From: Blastobasis lacticolella
Lineage: Eukaryota; Arthropoda; Insecta; Lepidoptera; Blastobasidae
NCBI GenBank assembly: GCA_905147135.1
Contig: LR990051.1
Coordinates: 3,992,463 to 4,056,462, forward strand
Direction: 5' to 3'
Length of the DNA stretch: 64,000 nucleotides
Shown here piece after piece: positions 22,757 through 35,040 of the stretch. Position numbers and translations under genes: made by a program. The first letter of the stretch is position 1; each line of letters begins with the position of its first letter. The notes under the pieces were generated by a model, which saw only the letters and a list, made by a program, of their open reading frames with translations, was not told where the DNA came from and did no database searches.

Positions 22757-24728
22757 AATAATCAATTTCGCGCTGTCTGCATCCAACAGTTACCGGAACT
22801 CTGATTAGATCTTCCTACAACCTAGTAGGGAACCTGACCACACTGCCTCTTCTAGTCCAAAGTCCACATTCGAGGAACCATCAGCCCCGGTTGTCAGCTC
22901 CCAACAATTCCGACACACTCATCCGTGAATTATTTCTACTTAAAACACATAGCAGAGCACTCACTCAAAAGGGTTTTGCTATTTCCGCCACAGGTCTCCA
23001 AGGAATAGTTGTCGTGTAGGAGGGATCCGCAGTTAGAGATCCTGGGTTAGCTTACTCTGAAATACTGTTATTGTCACGTTAAAAGGGTTTGGATGTTTCA
23101 AAGCGTCATCAAGTTTTATTTAGAACTTTACTTAAACACAGAGTTCTTGTTATATCTAAAGGATCTATATTATCAGCACTAGTCTTATTCAGACTTATTA
23201 CTATAGTACTATTTAGATAATTAGTTCTCAAATGAAAAATATTTTTTTCATATCTAGTTTTTATCGCGCGTTACTCATCAAGCCCTTTCCAAAGAGCCCA
23301 AACACTTGGTGTTATCTTGTTGCGTTCAGCAGTTCCAGTTCAGCAGACTACCTTCCGACTCCATTAGCAGACCAGCTCCTTGGTACCAAAATAATACATA
23401 AATCCAAGTTACATAGATATACAAAAATTTCAGCTCAATTGAACAACGGGAAGTAGGTCAAATTAGGCTTTCAAGGTTTGCCCTGAACATAGGTTCATAC
23501 ATACAAAATAAAAGCTTGTATCAAATAATGCACAATGGCAACTTTGGCTTCGTAGAGCGTCATCTCTGTCGCACGAGTGTGATTGATAGAGACGACACTC
23601 CATAAACTCCTCCATTATTTACCGACGACTCAGAATCTGTGACGGCCGACTACTGTAAAACTTTTTCAGAATTTCAGTAACATATATTAATAAATATCTT
23701 TTTAATTTCATCAGATATTTTCCTCGCAACAATGTCACTTATAAAATTTATTACATCTCCAACTACATACGCGGCAATATCATTCTTCTCCTGTACCACA
23801 TAAGGTCTAAAATACAAAAACTGATCTCCAGCACCAACACTGTTGCCGTTAAAACAAATTCATACACCCCATATATCAACATATCTCTAGGAAGTGAGTG
23901 TTCGTATCTGTTAACAGAGGAAGATTTATACGGTGTGCGCATCAAATTGCGGTCATACGTCTTGTGGAGTTGAGGGGATGCTGTTCGGTGCTGGGTGGTG
24001 GGGTGTACACTGCATGAATATGCTTGGCCATTATTTTCTTTGTATACACGGTTTTGGTTCTGTGTGTTCTTGTATTATTGTAGAATTATCTACTGAGTGA
24101 CTTAGCGTTAGGCGCTTTTAGTGGTAGCTTGTAGACGGGACATGGCTTTTTTTAACGAGGTCGCCTTCGGCCGCATTGACATTTACCGTCAGTTGAGGTC
24201 ACAGTCCTGCCTAGTAACTAAAAAATCGTATTTACTAATTTTCTTAATTCTACATACGCGCTATTGCTAGAGGAAGCGCAATAATCTGTAGGAGACCAGG
24301 TATTGTAACGAATGTCTTAAGATATTACTACATTTGAGGCGGTATTCAGTGCACACCTTCTTTGGGTGATACCGGAGCTAATTCGAATATCCGCTAACTT
24401 GGTTGCTCAAAATACAAGTAGAGACTGTGAAACAAAGATTAGGACGAAATAGGCCTAGTTATTTCTTATAATTAACCGGGCAGACATATACCAACATAAC
24501 CTAGTGTAGAAACCTATATACCATAAAGCAACTTATACTGCACATCATGAAACTTAGCTGTTTAACATCCAAACTTAACAGTTCATTGAAAGAAAGTCTT
24601 AAAGATTACTTGTAACAAGACAGGTACCAATAAAAGTGACGAAACAATTGAAGAATGATTACCACCTTCACATTATTCTACTACATCTACAACATTATTT
24701 CAGCCCCAGCACATCTACTGTTGAACAT
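22757..24728. other. Unique sequence, no gene recognised
   Basis: About 2 kb. ORFs of 60-75 codons (23232-23456 plus, 23945-23763 minus) have no recognisable domain. Confidence 0.4.
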
Positions 24729-24742
24729 AGGTACTAACTCCA

Positions 24743-24998
24743 TTTGGCCGTGGGGTCCGGCAGAGTAGAATAGCACCAACCCCTCATACACATGGGTGTC
24801 GTACAAGGCGACTAATGTTTTCGAGGCAAAAGATCAGGAGTCTCCGTAGTCTGAAAAATGGGCAGGAGCATTTTCCATTGTTATATTTAAACACTGCGAT
24901 CTCCAACCCACCTGCCAAGAGATTATGGCAATAACCTCCCCTTTCGTGGGAGAGGCCCTAAGTCCTGCAGTGGACTGTTACGGGCTGTGATGATGATG
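24743..24998 (+). mobile_element. RTE-derived mini-element, complete
   Basis: Head and tail as in the copy at 4423: ttggccgtggggtccggcag, agaatagcaccaacccctca, tgtcgtacaaggcgactaat, atgggcaggagcattttcca, then gggagaggccctaagtcctg, cagtggactgttacgggctg and (tga)n. Flanking near-repeats aggtactaactcca (24729-24742) and aggtataagtccaa (24999-25012) look like a diverged TSD. No coding capacity. Confidence 0.82.
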
Positions 24999-25110
24999 AG
25001 GTATAAGTCCAACAGAACATAACTCGAGCCAAAGACCGAAAAGCGGCTCCTGTAAAGCCGTACTGAGGCGATGGTGGAGGGAGGAGGGGAGAGGGACATG
25101 TGCAGGCGCA

Positions 25111-25133
25111 CGATAAATCGCAGCGATTTATCG
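25111..25133. promoter_or_regulatory. Perfect 10-bp inverted repeat (GATAAAT)
   Basis: cgataaatcg-cag-cgatttatcg with no mismatches, followed by another gcgataaataacgataat. It could be a dimeric transcription-factor site or a cruciform. Function is unknown. Confidence 0.35.
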
Positions 25134-25320
25134 CGCCCCGGCGATAAATAACGATAATAACTGGGGAATAAAAATAACGAGAGTCCATGTGGTTAGAGAC
25201 GAGATCTTAGTAGTGAATTCGTTTGTGGTTCATGTTTGTTGCATGTTACTGGACATAGGTGCCTGACGTTTACTTTATTGGTTTGCGTTGTAATAAACCT
25301 ATAGTAACATTTATAATTAT

Positions 25321-25432
25321 CATCATATCAGCGAAACATTATTGGCCAGTCCTGTGCTTTCCACATTCAACTCGTACCTGTGGTCTTTATCTGGTCGTCG
25401 GATTACCTTATGGAAAGCCTACCAATTTTCTA
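25321..25432 (-). pseudogene. RTE LINE 3' end, internally deleted
   Basis: The minus strand matches the end of the intact RTE: gacgacc(a/t)ggta, aggtacga(g)ttggatg-like sequence, gtggaaagcacaggac, then ggctgatatgatgat-like sequence. About 45 bp between the KAQDR codons and the stop are missing. 5'-truncated. Confidence 0.7.
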
Positions 25433-27965
25433 GTAATTAGTTTACACTCCAGAAATTTATTGCCCCATCGGCCATTGTTCTGCAAGCAATGAAGATACCT
25501 ACCTATATGAAAAAAGTGTTTAGTCTTATAAACTCAGTTAATAAGCGGCCCGTACGATTCGGTACTACGCATCGCGAGCTCCACAAACGTCACCTCTCAT
25601 CTCCCTTACCCTCTTGCGCGTGCGCAGATCAAAAGCGCCGCGCTGAGCGATGGCCACGACGCAATCGCGCGTCGACCGCGCTAATGAATCGTGCGCAGTG
25701 AAAAATGATAGTTGCAACTGTCGTGCGCAGGACCGGAATGAGGGATGCTGATGTTGGCCTCACCTTCATGCTTGATAAAATATGTCTTGATAAAGCCAAA
25801 CTGACCATTTGTGGGGAGAAATTTTGGAAGGATATACTTGACAGTAAATTCTTCCCGTGTGTGGGTAATAAAATGTTTTTTCATGTTACTGGATCAAGCT
25901 GAATGATATTGAGTGGCCACCATGAGGTTGTAACGTAAGGGGAGCGAATGCGGTGCTGTCCTTTGAGATACTAGCCTATATTTTGTACTTAGTAAATTTA
26001 ATTTGACATTTGAAAGTCATGAGCTTCTCCTTAGAGAGATTTGGATGCACCCTGACGGTATCTAAAACACAATTAGACTTTTTAGTGTCAAAGTTGATAA
26101 GCATAATGTCACTTTGATATAGTTTTTCAGTTAGTTTCATCTCGCAGCCCCAGTTATTTCTCATCATATATTTTTTTAGCAAAATTGATACACCTAGAAC
26201 TCAACCTACTAAGTAAGTAGGTATTACTATAATATAATTATTAATAAACGCTAAAACTCTATATTATACTGTATAGATTATATTCTCGATAGTAAGAATA
26301 TAAGTCAAGTCAACATAATTTCCCTTAAGTGAAGCATAACGAATTGTATTATTCAGTCGCGACCAATTTATCGCTGAGACACATTTCCTTTAAACTCGCG
26401 ATTTAAAGCCCCTATTGTGCTGTTCTGCTAACGGCCCTGTTTTGGACACCAAATGATATATGGTCAAAGTGCCCAGTTACAAATAGCGTAACAAATGGTC
26501 GCCGATTGTTTGTACATTTGACAACTTTCCTACTTGTGCACTGGCTACATACCGTAACATATTGACATCGCAATTTGTGCTTTATTTCGTGATGAATAAA
26601 GTTGTAAATGTATTCTTGTTTGTGTCCATTAGCCATGTCCACAGCTATCAACTGATTGTCATTGTGTATTAAGTGACCCCCAGTTTTAGTTTGATCATGA
26701 CAATGGGAGTTTATTGTATTGTTCATTGAGTTGTATTGCATAATGCGTTGAGTAGATCAGAAAATAAATGTGAAATAAAATGGTTACTTCATTTCTCAGT
26801 GAAGTATAAAATGACAACTTTAGACAAACTTAGTTTGACTGTAAAATTATACTTAGCCGTATTTAAATTGTATGAGTATCCATAACCCATTTGCTTTCGT
26901 AAATCATTTAATCCATAAATAAATATTTTGTTACTAATATATAGGTACATAAGTAGGAAATTCCACAAAAAATTATGTAATTTAATTTCAATACACATTT
27001 ACGAAGGCGATCTCAAAGCTACTTAGCTTTATCTACCAGTCAACCCGTGCTAAAACGAGAAAAGTTAGTTGCAAATATCTACGTTCAACAAATAACCAAT
27101 GTTACTGCGCGATCGTCCAGCCTCGATCAGAGTCCCCTGGCGTTCCATTAATTTTGTTAAAATTTCAACTGCGCGGCTCTAGGGACGCCCTAATTTATTT
27201 GTCGATATGAATCGTCGACGGTTTCAATTTAACGATGCCCGATTAATTTTATCGATACATTTAATCGACAATAAAATGTGAGAGCCCATCTGTTGGGTTC
27301 GTGTTGACAGTGGAGGCTGGCGGGTGTGAGCATTCATAAAGCTTGATATATGGCGATGGATCCCGTGTTAACGACGTAGGTGCCAATAATGGTAAATTGA
27401 GCATCTTACGCCGTAACATCAATTTTGTTTAAATTGAAATCCTTATCTGAATTGTGCCAGCTATACTTGGATATACGCAATGGTTTGTTTTATGCTTGTA
27501 ATAAATTAATCTGTAACATAAAAGTGTTATTCTCTGCTCTGTAAAAACAGTAAAAACCCTGGTTCGGGAGTTTCTATCCGAAAATAACTTACCGCTATAA
27601 AAATTATTACAAAATACAGAGACTCGAGACAGCCCACAGCGAAAGTCACGGGAATTCCCGAGACTTCAAGACTGCTAAGAAAATATATAATTGATTTCGT
27701 CTTATTTATTTATGAATATAAGGTTCCGCTGCGCGTAATATGTATCTGTCCAAAATTTTACTGATCCAATGAAACCGGTTATTTTATAGGTTATAGCGGT
27801 TCAGATAAAATATTGTAGATATGAAGTGAACTAAAAGGACTCGTCAATATTTTATTAATGGGCAAATTTTTTATAAATATGAGAATGGAGTATACCTTAT
27901 TTTTGTTTAATCCTAAAAATATTGATAAATAGTTTTAGTTCATGTGCATCATGAACATCTTATCA
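25433..27965. other. Unique sequence, GC-rich at 25560-25700 and 27100-27250
   Basis: Contains a short repeat also seen at 31479-31530 (gggagcgaatgcggtgctgt at 25940, then cctttgagat). The stretch 27190-27280 carries several ATTAAT/ATCGAT-type AT-rich motifs. A 109-codon ATG-started minus ORF (26741-26412) has four cysteines but no known motif. Confidence 0.35.
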
Positions 27966-28452
27966 TCAGCCCCGGTATTACTCTCGCACGCCCAGTGTCC
28001 GCATACCCGTCGGCGTCCATGCTGGTAAATTTGTTGGCACGAATGTTCCATCGCTTCTTGGTCGGTCTCTCCTCCCCGTGTTTGGCGGAGGCGGCATGGC
28101 TAGACATTTGTTTCTTACGTAATTTACCAAACTGCGCGAGACGTGGCCATACCATCGAAGACGGCACTCTTGTAGCTTATCTGCGATGTCACGGACCTCA
28201 ATTCGACCGCGAATGTGGCCGTTGTGGACCGGATCAGTATTTTTGTGAATCTCTCACCATATTCAATGTATTATCTTCATTACCGTAACGCGCAGTTCCT
28301 GCTTATACCACTCTAGTATGGGCTCAGCCTCGATGTCGCCGCTGCTGTATAGAAAAACAGGTCTAATAATGGTCCTATAGACATATCCCTTCAGCTTCAC
28401 CGGCATTTTGGCATCACAAATGACACCCGTCACCTTCCGTCAATTGGCCTAT
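27966..28452 (-). pseudogene. Degenerate LINE 3' end, same family as 87-591
   Basis: The minus strand translates in pieces to KVTGVICDAKMPVKLKG, TIIRPVFLYS, LQECRLRWYGHVSR and NKCLAMPPPPNTGRR, with several frameshifts and stops between. These align with the corresponding blocks of the copy at 87-591 and extend slightly further upstream. The tail is a short (gat)n near 27960. This copy is clearly older than the one at 87. Confidence 0.8.
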
Positions 28453-29916
28453 TTGGCAATTTTTTCTGCAATAATTGATAATTATTTTATCTGAATCGCC
28501 TATGAGGTTTAGTAAAATTTTGGATACAAAAAAATTAAGCGCAACGTTTCCCACTTATTGAACCTGAAAGCATGCCAAGGGAAGCTTATAAAAGGAATAT
28601 ACAATTCAAGGCAAGAGTCGAGAGTCTCAACTCAAAAGTCTTGTTATAATTTAGCCAAGTTAAAATTTGGAAAAGTGTCGAGACTTCGAAACACGAGATG
28701 TCTCGCTATAGAATTTAATAACTTTTAATTGCGCCACACAAGTAAAATATAAATAACAAAAACCAACAAATTTACATGCGCACAAAGGCGGTAATAACTA
28801 CATAAATTTTTACCCGGAACAAGTAATTCTCGGGGTAAATGATCAAATTCAGCAAAAACAAAATTCTGTCAAGAAGAAACTAGAAATTAGCGTTTGTCTT
28901 GAGCAGGGGTCAGACTTATTTTATATAATATATGGAGAATAACTATCAAGCGGATCATCAGTTGACTCACTCCCATCAAGCGTATACACCAAAACATTTA
29001 CAAATCTAAGATTCAAAAGTTCAGTTTTTTTAAGAACGTCGAGGCTAAAAGTCGTATACAGTATAAGTAACTAATGAAGACAAAACAGGCATAAAACTAT
29101 TAGTAACTCAAAAGTAACTGGAGTATCAGTGTCGAGTTGTGTCGTAACTTATTCTACATTAAAAAGTTTAACATTATTACTGGCACGCTCGATTCGCCCT
29201 CACACGCGCCAAGGCCTAAGCTAATTCCAATGAGGGATTTGATAGATTTGATATAACAGAATCTGACAAGTGAAAATTCAAATTAGATTATTACATCCCT
29301 CACAGGAGACGGTGGCGATGACATTCACCTGTCCTTTTCTTTCTCACGTCTAAGTGAATTACGTACTCTTAACGGAGAGGGATGTGATTATTACATTTGA
29401 CAGGGTAATTTCGTGGTGTTTCCTGTTGATGGTTCGCATAGTACAGTTTGTAGGTAGGTGGAGTTGCAATTACTTTAGTTAAGTTTATTTATTTATTTTT
29501 TAGTTCATTTCACAGTTTAACAGCAGTTAATTACATTGTAAAATATAAGTACATGTAAGTTAACAAAACAATATATGAATGGAAATTGAGGGAAGGAAAG
29601 TCTGAGGAAGACCTCATAGAAGTTATGTGCAGCAAGTGAAGGAAAAAGTGGTTGTGTTGTCGTGTCAGAAAGTAAAATTAAAAGTGCAGAATAGAGTAAA
29701 ATGGCGATTGCTGACCGACAAGAGTCAGACTCTTGAATTAATGAAGGTTTCTAAACCTTAAAATCGATTAACTATGTAATACATTAACAATAAATACAGT
29801 GTGCCTTGTACACATGCTTACGTAAACAAACAATTGTTGAAACTAAAAATTTAAACTATGGATAATGGGACTAGGAATTTAAATTATTTGGAGGAAAGAT
29901 GCTCCTTGTATTTTCT
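28453..29916. other. Unique AT-rich sequence, no gene recognised
   Basis: An inverted pair acatccctc/gagggatgt lies at about 29290-29385. Nothing else is recognisable. Confidence 0.4.
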
Positions 29917-30066
29917 CTATTATATTTATCGTCAATATTATCGAAAGTGTTCCCTGATCATTATAATCTGGACGCCTTCAAGGCTAGAGTGAAAAGGCCG
30001 TTCTTAGAAAGGCGTGTTCCATCTTCAGTCATCAAATGCCTGGGTAGGCCAATAAAAAAAAAAAAA
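29917..30066 (+). pseudogene. LINE 3' end (VFPDHYNLDAF family)
   Basis: Codons read SKVFPDHYNLDAFKARVKR, the C-terminal signature of a second lepidopteran-type non-LTR family. A short remainder follows, then a run of 13 A at 30054-30066. The same signature recurs, eroded, at 31615-31830 (minus), 46005-46190 (plus) and 57590-57720 (minus). All four are 3' fragments. Confidence 0.7.
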
Positions 30067-30400
30067 CCATCGGTATTTTTAAGAAACGTGTGAAAGAGTA
30101 GCTCTTACTTAGTTCCTGAAAATGCAGGGTACAGTGCCTATAGATAATTTGTAGGTATTTTATGTATTGGTATGTGTAGTTTATTATATGTGTATGTATA
30201 TTTAGTTAGATATTGTGCATGTCTGATCTGCGACTACTTATCACATATCTCTATGATAGGCCTGCTGGAAGAGATTTCTTCTAAGAAATAAGTAGCGCCT
30301 ATTGTGTCATCTGTGACTATGTATTTTTTCTCAAAGTTTATAAAATAAACTAAAATATAAATAAAATAAATAAATCCAAAGATTTTTATAAGTACAGGGT
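30067..30400 (+). pseudogene. Jockey-type LINE 3' end
   Basis: Begins directly after the A run of the preceding LINE with the codons for the SIAVFKKRVK block (here SVFLRNV, frameshifted). It continues with a 3' UTR containing ggcctgctggaagagatttc, ttctaagaaataagtag and (aaat)n. This is the same 3' UTR as in the element at 9086-9835. Confidence 0.75.
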
Positions 30401-30846
30401 AACTAAGGGTATCTACCGTACGGTCCACCGCCTGCCTGGTGATAAACACTTATCATATACTTTAGACATTATTATACAAAGCTTGGATATTATATCAAAA
30501 TCGTATTTCCCGCCAAACGATAACGTCGCAAAAACTGAACAGCCCCTACTGCTTCAGTTTCTGTGCCGGCGACAGCGTCACGTCAATCTTATTAGGGCTG
30601 TAAATGAATATGGAATGAATCCATTATTTCGCAAACAAGCCGCGGGCGCTGGGGCGCCGCCGCGATCATATTTTAGAAAATGGGCGCCCGGCAGCTAACA
30701 CTCTATAGAGCTGCTATGGCGCGTCGTGAGATTTATATTTTTTTTAGTATGGCAAAGTATATGTAACAAACCTAAAGAGCATATCAAATATTTCATTTAT
30801 ATTCTGCCGTGACGTGATAATAAACCTACACGAAATACTAGATAGA
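30401..30846. other. No gene recognised
   Basis: Unique, with a GC-rich spot at 30640-30730. Confidence 0.4.
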
Positions 30847-31104
30847 TAATAATAATAATAATCGTGGACAAATTCACACAGCGTCATCTAGCCCCAAAGT
30901 AAGCAAAGCTTGTGTTATGGGTGTTAGATAACTGATAAACTACTTATATAATTTTAATTACATACTTATTATACATAGAACACCCAGACCCGTAACAGAA
31001 ATTAAAATTCATCATTTCAAAGTCTGCCCGGCCGGGAATCGAACCCGGGATCTCTTGCGTGGCAGACGAAGATGAATGTTGACCACTGAACCACTCAGGT
31101 TGTC
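30847..31104 (-). mobile_element. SINE family G, full length
   Basis: Minus-strand twin of the copy at 22494-22756, with the same B-box region (gttcgattcccggccgggca), the same body and an (att)n tail. The glycine-type head is changed at the A box. Confidence 0.85.
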
Positions 31105-31614
31105 AAAAATCATAAATATAAATCATAAAATCGTGGCAGATGTTTTCAAAATCATGCACAAAATGTTTTTACAATTATACATGTATACATAACATGACGT
31201 CACGCCTTTTTCCCCTAGGGGCAAGCAGTTCTACTATTCAGGCAGACTACATTGATCAGTTCAGAATAATTGTACAGTTCAAGCTCAGAGTTTATAAATA
31301 GCTGTACCTGTAACAATGTCATTAGAACAACAATAGTGGTTCCACTATTTGTTTTACAAAATACTAGGCAGATGGGAGGCGACAATACGGCGAAGTGAAG
31401 GTGGAGGTACATATATTTTATATGGCCTAGGAAGGTACACGGTTGGACGGCCCGCCTGATGGAAAGCAACTATGTACATCAGGACATCTGCAACCTAACG
31501 GGAGCGGATGCGGTACCGGCCTTTGAGATGTCTGTACACATGCCTTTTGAAGAACCACATATACTAGAAGCAAAGGAAAGAGTTCGGGAGGTACACATGC
31601 GCGATAAAATGAAA
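31105..31614. repeat. Mostly unique; short dispersed repeat at 31440-31530
   Basis: The part 31479-31530 (aacctaacgggagcggatgc, ggcctttgagatg) matches 25927-25972. The beginning, gcccgcctgatggaaagc, resembles LINE-tail sequence. The 82-codon plus ORF over it is not a recognisable protein. Confidence 0.35.
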
Positions 31615-31830
31615 CCTTTTCATTATTTACTTGAAGATATCAAGGCTATACTGATCGGGAAATACACTAGCAGAAAATACGTTGTATTTCTTAGCTACAC
31701 GCATTAGAAAGGGCGAGTCAAAGCGGTTCGTGCAGATAGCTATTATCTCTACTACGTAAGGGCGTGGACGTCTGCCCGCTTCTGAAGCTATTAAGTGGCC
31801 GGCGAGATTGAACAAAACAATGCCTTCGCA
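31615..31830 (-). pseudogene. LINE C-terminal fragment (VFPDQYSLDIF)
   Basis: The minus-strand frame runs RRPRPYVVEIIAICTNRFDS, then PFLMRVAKKYN and SASVFPDQYSLDIFK before a stop. This is the last part of the same LINE family as 29917-30066, with one frame still open. No tail or TSD is recognisable. Confidence 0.65.
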
Positions 31831-32938
31831 CGCTCAACGAAATGCATCTTGAAGAATACCGATAAATACGCAAACTTATGCTGAGTTAAATACAGCTTAG
31901 CGTAGCTTTGAATCACGAATAATCATCTTCACACGCTTCTCTACCGAATCCTAAGAAGCCAGTTGATATTTGGCTGATCCACCCCAAAGGTAGCAGCAAT
32001 ACTCCGAACAAGACCAAACTTTTTCTGTTACAAATACCGCTTAACTAACCTAACCTAATTTGCTTTTTAGCTACAGTTTTTACTTTAGATTCGATATATC
32101 GGCCAAAGTTTGGATTGGTCGCTAGGTCAACACCAATAAGCTAATGAATCTGGTAGGGAAGGTGGATTGCATCTTTAAGCTAATCAGTTTAATTTTAGAT
32201 TAGGCCAGACCTACAAATATGATTATATAGGGTATCCCACTTATAAAAAACCTATCTTCAATCTAACAACAGTAACAGCAATTGTAAAAAAGTGCAACAA
32301 ATGTGTGCCGTAGCTGTAATGAGTGATGTAGTAAAGATAAATTTAAAAAAGCACAGTAATTGTTACAAATAATTAAAGATACGTGCGAGAGTTCATGTAC
32401 AAAATGTAATTATTTAAATAAATCAGCAAGACGTTTATTTATCTTTTCTGAAACTGCGTTTGACAGTTTAAGTGAGTTAGCTGTAGGTACACAATACTTG
32501 ATATACTTTATTTAGAAATTATATTTATTAACATCAACCTGATGGGGTTACCAGCTCCATATACAGCCGCGGCCATTAAGAGGGGATGTGCGATAATAAA
32601 TGCGTTACCATATTTTCGTCAGTGTTGCTGGGGTGTTATTTATTGGCTTAAAATTGTAGTCATCGCATACATTATGCATGACGGCAGTAATTACCCTTAG
32701 GCGTTCATCGCAGCGGTCCGGAGCGTTCATATTATGGTACTTGCTGTCTAATAATTTAGATTTGCCGTGAAATACGCGAAAGTTAATTAGTGCTGCGAGA
32801 AGCACCGTCTGGATGCTTGCGGCTACGTGCTTTGTTAGAAGACGGCATCTCGAAAACGTAGTTGCATATTGCAATAACATGAGTTGTTTCTCTCTGTTGT
32901 GAGCATTGTAATTTACGTTTGGTACTCGTACGTAGGTA
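31831..32938. other. Unique sequence, no gene recognised
   Basis: A 91-codon ATG-started minus ORF (32880-32605) in slightly GC-richer DNA has no domain I can identify. It may be a conserved non-coding block or chance. Confidence 0.35.
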
Positions 32939-33367
32939 GGAGCGTCGGTGGCCTAGTTGTGAAGGTGTCCGACTCGCAAGCGAGTGGTACCAGGTTGGAA
33001 TCCCACTGCCGTCATGTAGGTAGAGCTCGTCTAGTCTAAAATGACGCGCCCCACTACTTAGTTAGTTGATTTCGATGTGTGAGTGCAAATATTGATAACG
33101 ACACTTCATCTGTGTGGAAGCCAATGAACGACGCGTGCTGCTACGTTTGAATCTTACCGGCAACTGAATGACCAATTACAACGGCATTTGTATATGTATT
33201 GCGTCCATATTTTAAACTTACTTGTGTGCGTTAATGCGATAGTGGGGCGCGTCAGTTTAGATTAGACGAGCTCTACCAATGACTCTTTTCTGAGTAATGT
33301 ACCTACATTAGTTGAACGCTAAACGACGCTCTTACGGTAAGGGAAAACATCGTACTCAAATATGCAC
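32939..33367 (+). mobile_element. SINE family A with a MITE inserted just after its head
   Basis: The head is at 32939-33018 (gagcgtcggtggcctag, gactcgcaagcgag, gttggaatcccactgcc). The body resumes at 33278 (aatgactcttttctgag, cgctcttacggtaagggaaa). The SINE's own 3' half is missing after about 33367. Confidence 0.8.
33019..33277. mobile_element. 259-bp MITE with about 40-bp TIRs
   Basis: Ends are inverted: ggtagagctcgtcta, tctaaa, tgacgcgccccacta on the left, and the same on the reverse of the right end, with about two differences in 40 bp. The insertion splits a SINE at its ...catgta/ccaatgact... junction. A TA duplication is possible, but the exact border cannot be fixed by eye. No ORF. 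Confidence 0.75.
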
Positions 33368-33866
33368 ATTGTACACAGGTAATATCGTTCTACTATATAG
33401 CGTTTTAATCCAATCTTCAATTTTTTTGGAGTTTTGGTGGAACCTACATTCTGTATATCACTTACTAAATTTTTACCAATAGAAATACAAAGTATTACGA
33501 TTACTATGTTTCTCGTGACCTCGTAGAGTTCTTGGGTTAACTAAATTAAATAATTAAAAATGGGTATTTATTACTACCAATATCGCTTTACTGATTTCAT
33601 TTTTACTTATTTAAATAACGCCTTCACATTATTCCCGCAGACAAGTATCATGCACTGCACACGTATCGGCGTCTAAACCCCATGAAACTCGACTTGTCTG
33701 ACAAGGGGATGATTAATTCGCTCGCGGGGTGACATTGATCCGAAACGACTCGACTGTTGATGGCTAAGCCAGTGATTGTGAAAAATATTTGGGTCTATTC
33801 GGCATGTGGGTGTTTGAAAGGGAAAACATGACAGATTTGTTTGAAATGAATAACGAATAATCGTGT
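33368..33866. other. No gene recognised
   Basis: AT-rich unique sequence. Confidence 0.4.
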
Positions 33867-34227
33867 TGGAACATCGGTGGCTTAGTGGTAAAGGTACCCG
33901 ACTCGTAAACGAGAGGTACCGGTTCCGAGCCCCACTGTCGGCATGTACCAATGACTCTTTTCTTAGTAATGTACATAGTTGAACACTAACCGACGCTCTT
34001 ACGGTGAGAGAAAATGTCGTGATAAAATCTCCACGTTCAGGCGACTGAATCTGTAACCAAGATTGATTCTGGTCAGGTTCCCCTGGTAGCAGGGTCACGG
34101 AGGTCAGATGGCAGTCGCTGCATTGTTATTAGCTGATCTGCCAAATGCTGGATCATGGTCAGTGAGGACCTCGGACCCTCGTACGCGAGAAAACTCAACC
34201 AGGACAGTAACGCCAAGATAGATAATA
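33867..34227 (+). mobile_element. SINE family A, full length
   Basis: About 350 bp: tRNA-like head (ggtggcttagtggtaaagg, gactcgtaaacgag, ggttccgagccccac), then the full body (taccaatgactcttttc, ggttcccctggtagcagg, gtcacggaggtcagatggca, ctgatctgccaaatgctgga), ending gccaagatagataat. Near-identical flanks aacgaata at 33852-33859 and 34228-34235 suggest the TSD. This copy and that at 62571 define the family. Confidence 0.9.
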
Positions 34228-34329
34228 AACGAATACCGTGTGAAACAGTGAAGCAATAAATTGTGAATGACGGTGCTGGGTCATTATGACTACTTGGCAG
34301 AGACCTAACTGACAGATATGAAACAATTC

Positions 34330-35040
34330 CAACAATACTGAAATGTTTTCTAAAGTATTCAATGAAACAAAGCTAATACTTGTAAAAATATCCATTAAAC
34401 TGAATTAAAAAAAATGTTTTGAACCCCCCGTTCTTGAACTACGATGCTACAGATAGATACACTGATTCACAGATGAAAACTTTAAACCTATAACAGTTTA
34501 ACATAACCGACAAAAAAAACATCCGATAACCCCCGACCAAGCTATATTTCCAATATATATTTCCAAAACTACAGAACAACATTTTAAGAAACATAGGAAC
34601 CAGCATATATATATATTTCCAAAACTACAGAACAACATTTTAAGAAACATAGGAACCATCTCGATTAAATGGGCTTTCAAACAAAGAAACCGCATCGAAA
34701 TCGGTCCATCCGCTCAGGATTTAAGATGCCACAGATAGACTCTGTATACACAGAGCCACAGATGCACAAGTCAAACGAATAACACACCTTTTTCGTCGGA
34801 GGTCAAAATTCTCCCATAACCTAACCGACCAAAAAAAGTCGGATGCCCCCGACCAAGTTTACTTAAACTCAAATATTTTCTAAACTACAGAACCGATTTT
34901 AATGAAACAAAGCTAAGGACCATTTCGATTAACCTGGCTTTCAAACAGAGAATATCGCATCGAAATCGGTCTATCCGTTCGGGAACTACGACGCCACAGA
35001 CTGTATACACAGAGCCATAGATGCACACATAACACTCACA
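34330..35040. repeat. Degenerate tandem array, about 250-290-bp unit, with an internal 56-bp duplication
   Basis: Units share the order cataacc-gacc, cccccgaccaag, ctacagaac, aatgaaacaaagctaa, cgcatcgaaatcggtc, atccg, acgatgccacaga, gtatacacagagcc. Three partial to full units can be aligned (from about 34330, 34500 and 34795). Within the second, 34553-34602 and 34609-34658 are identical (50 bp, period 56). Such units are familiar to me from lepidopteran genomes, sometimes in Helitron contexts, but I cannot assign the class. Confidence 0.65.

Noticed and set aside
26412..26741. 109-codon ATG-started minus ORF with four cysteines
   Set aside because: The cysteine spacing fits no domain I know, and the region reads like ordinary AT-rich DNA. 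Not strong enough to call a gene.
32605..32880. 91-codon ATG-started minus ORF
   Set aside because: No recognisable domain; may be a conserved non-coding block. Not called as a gene.
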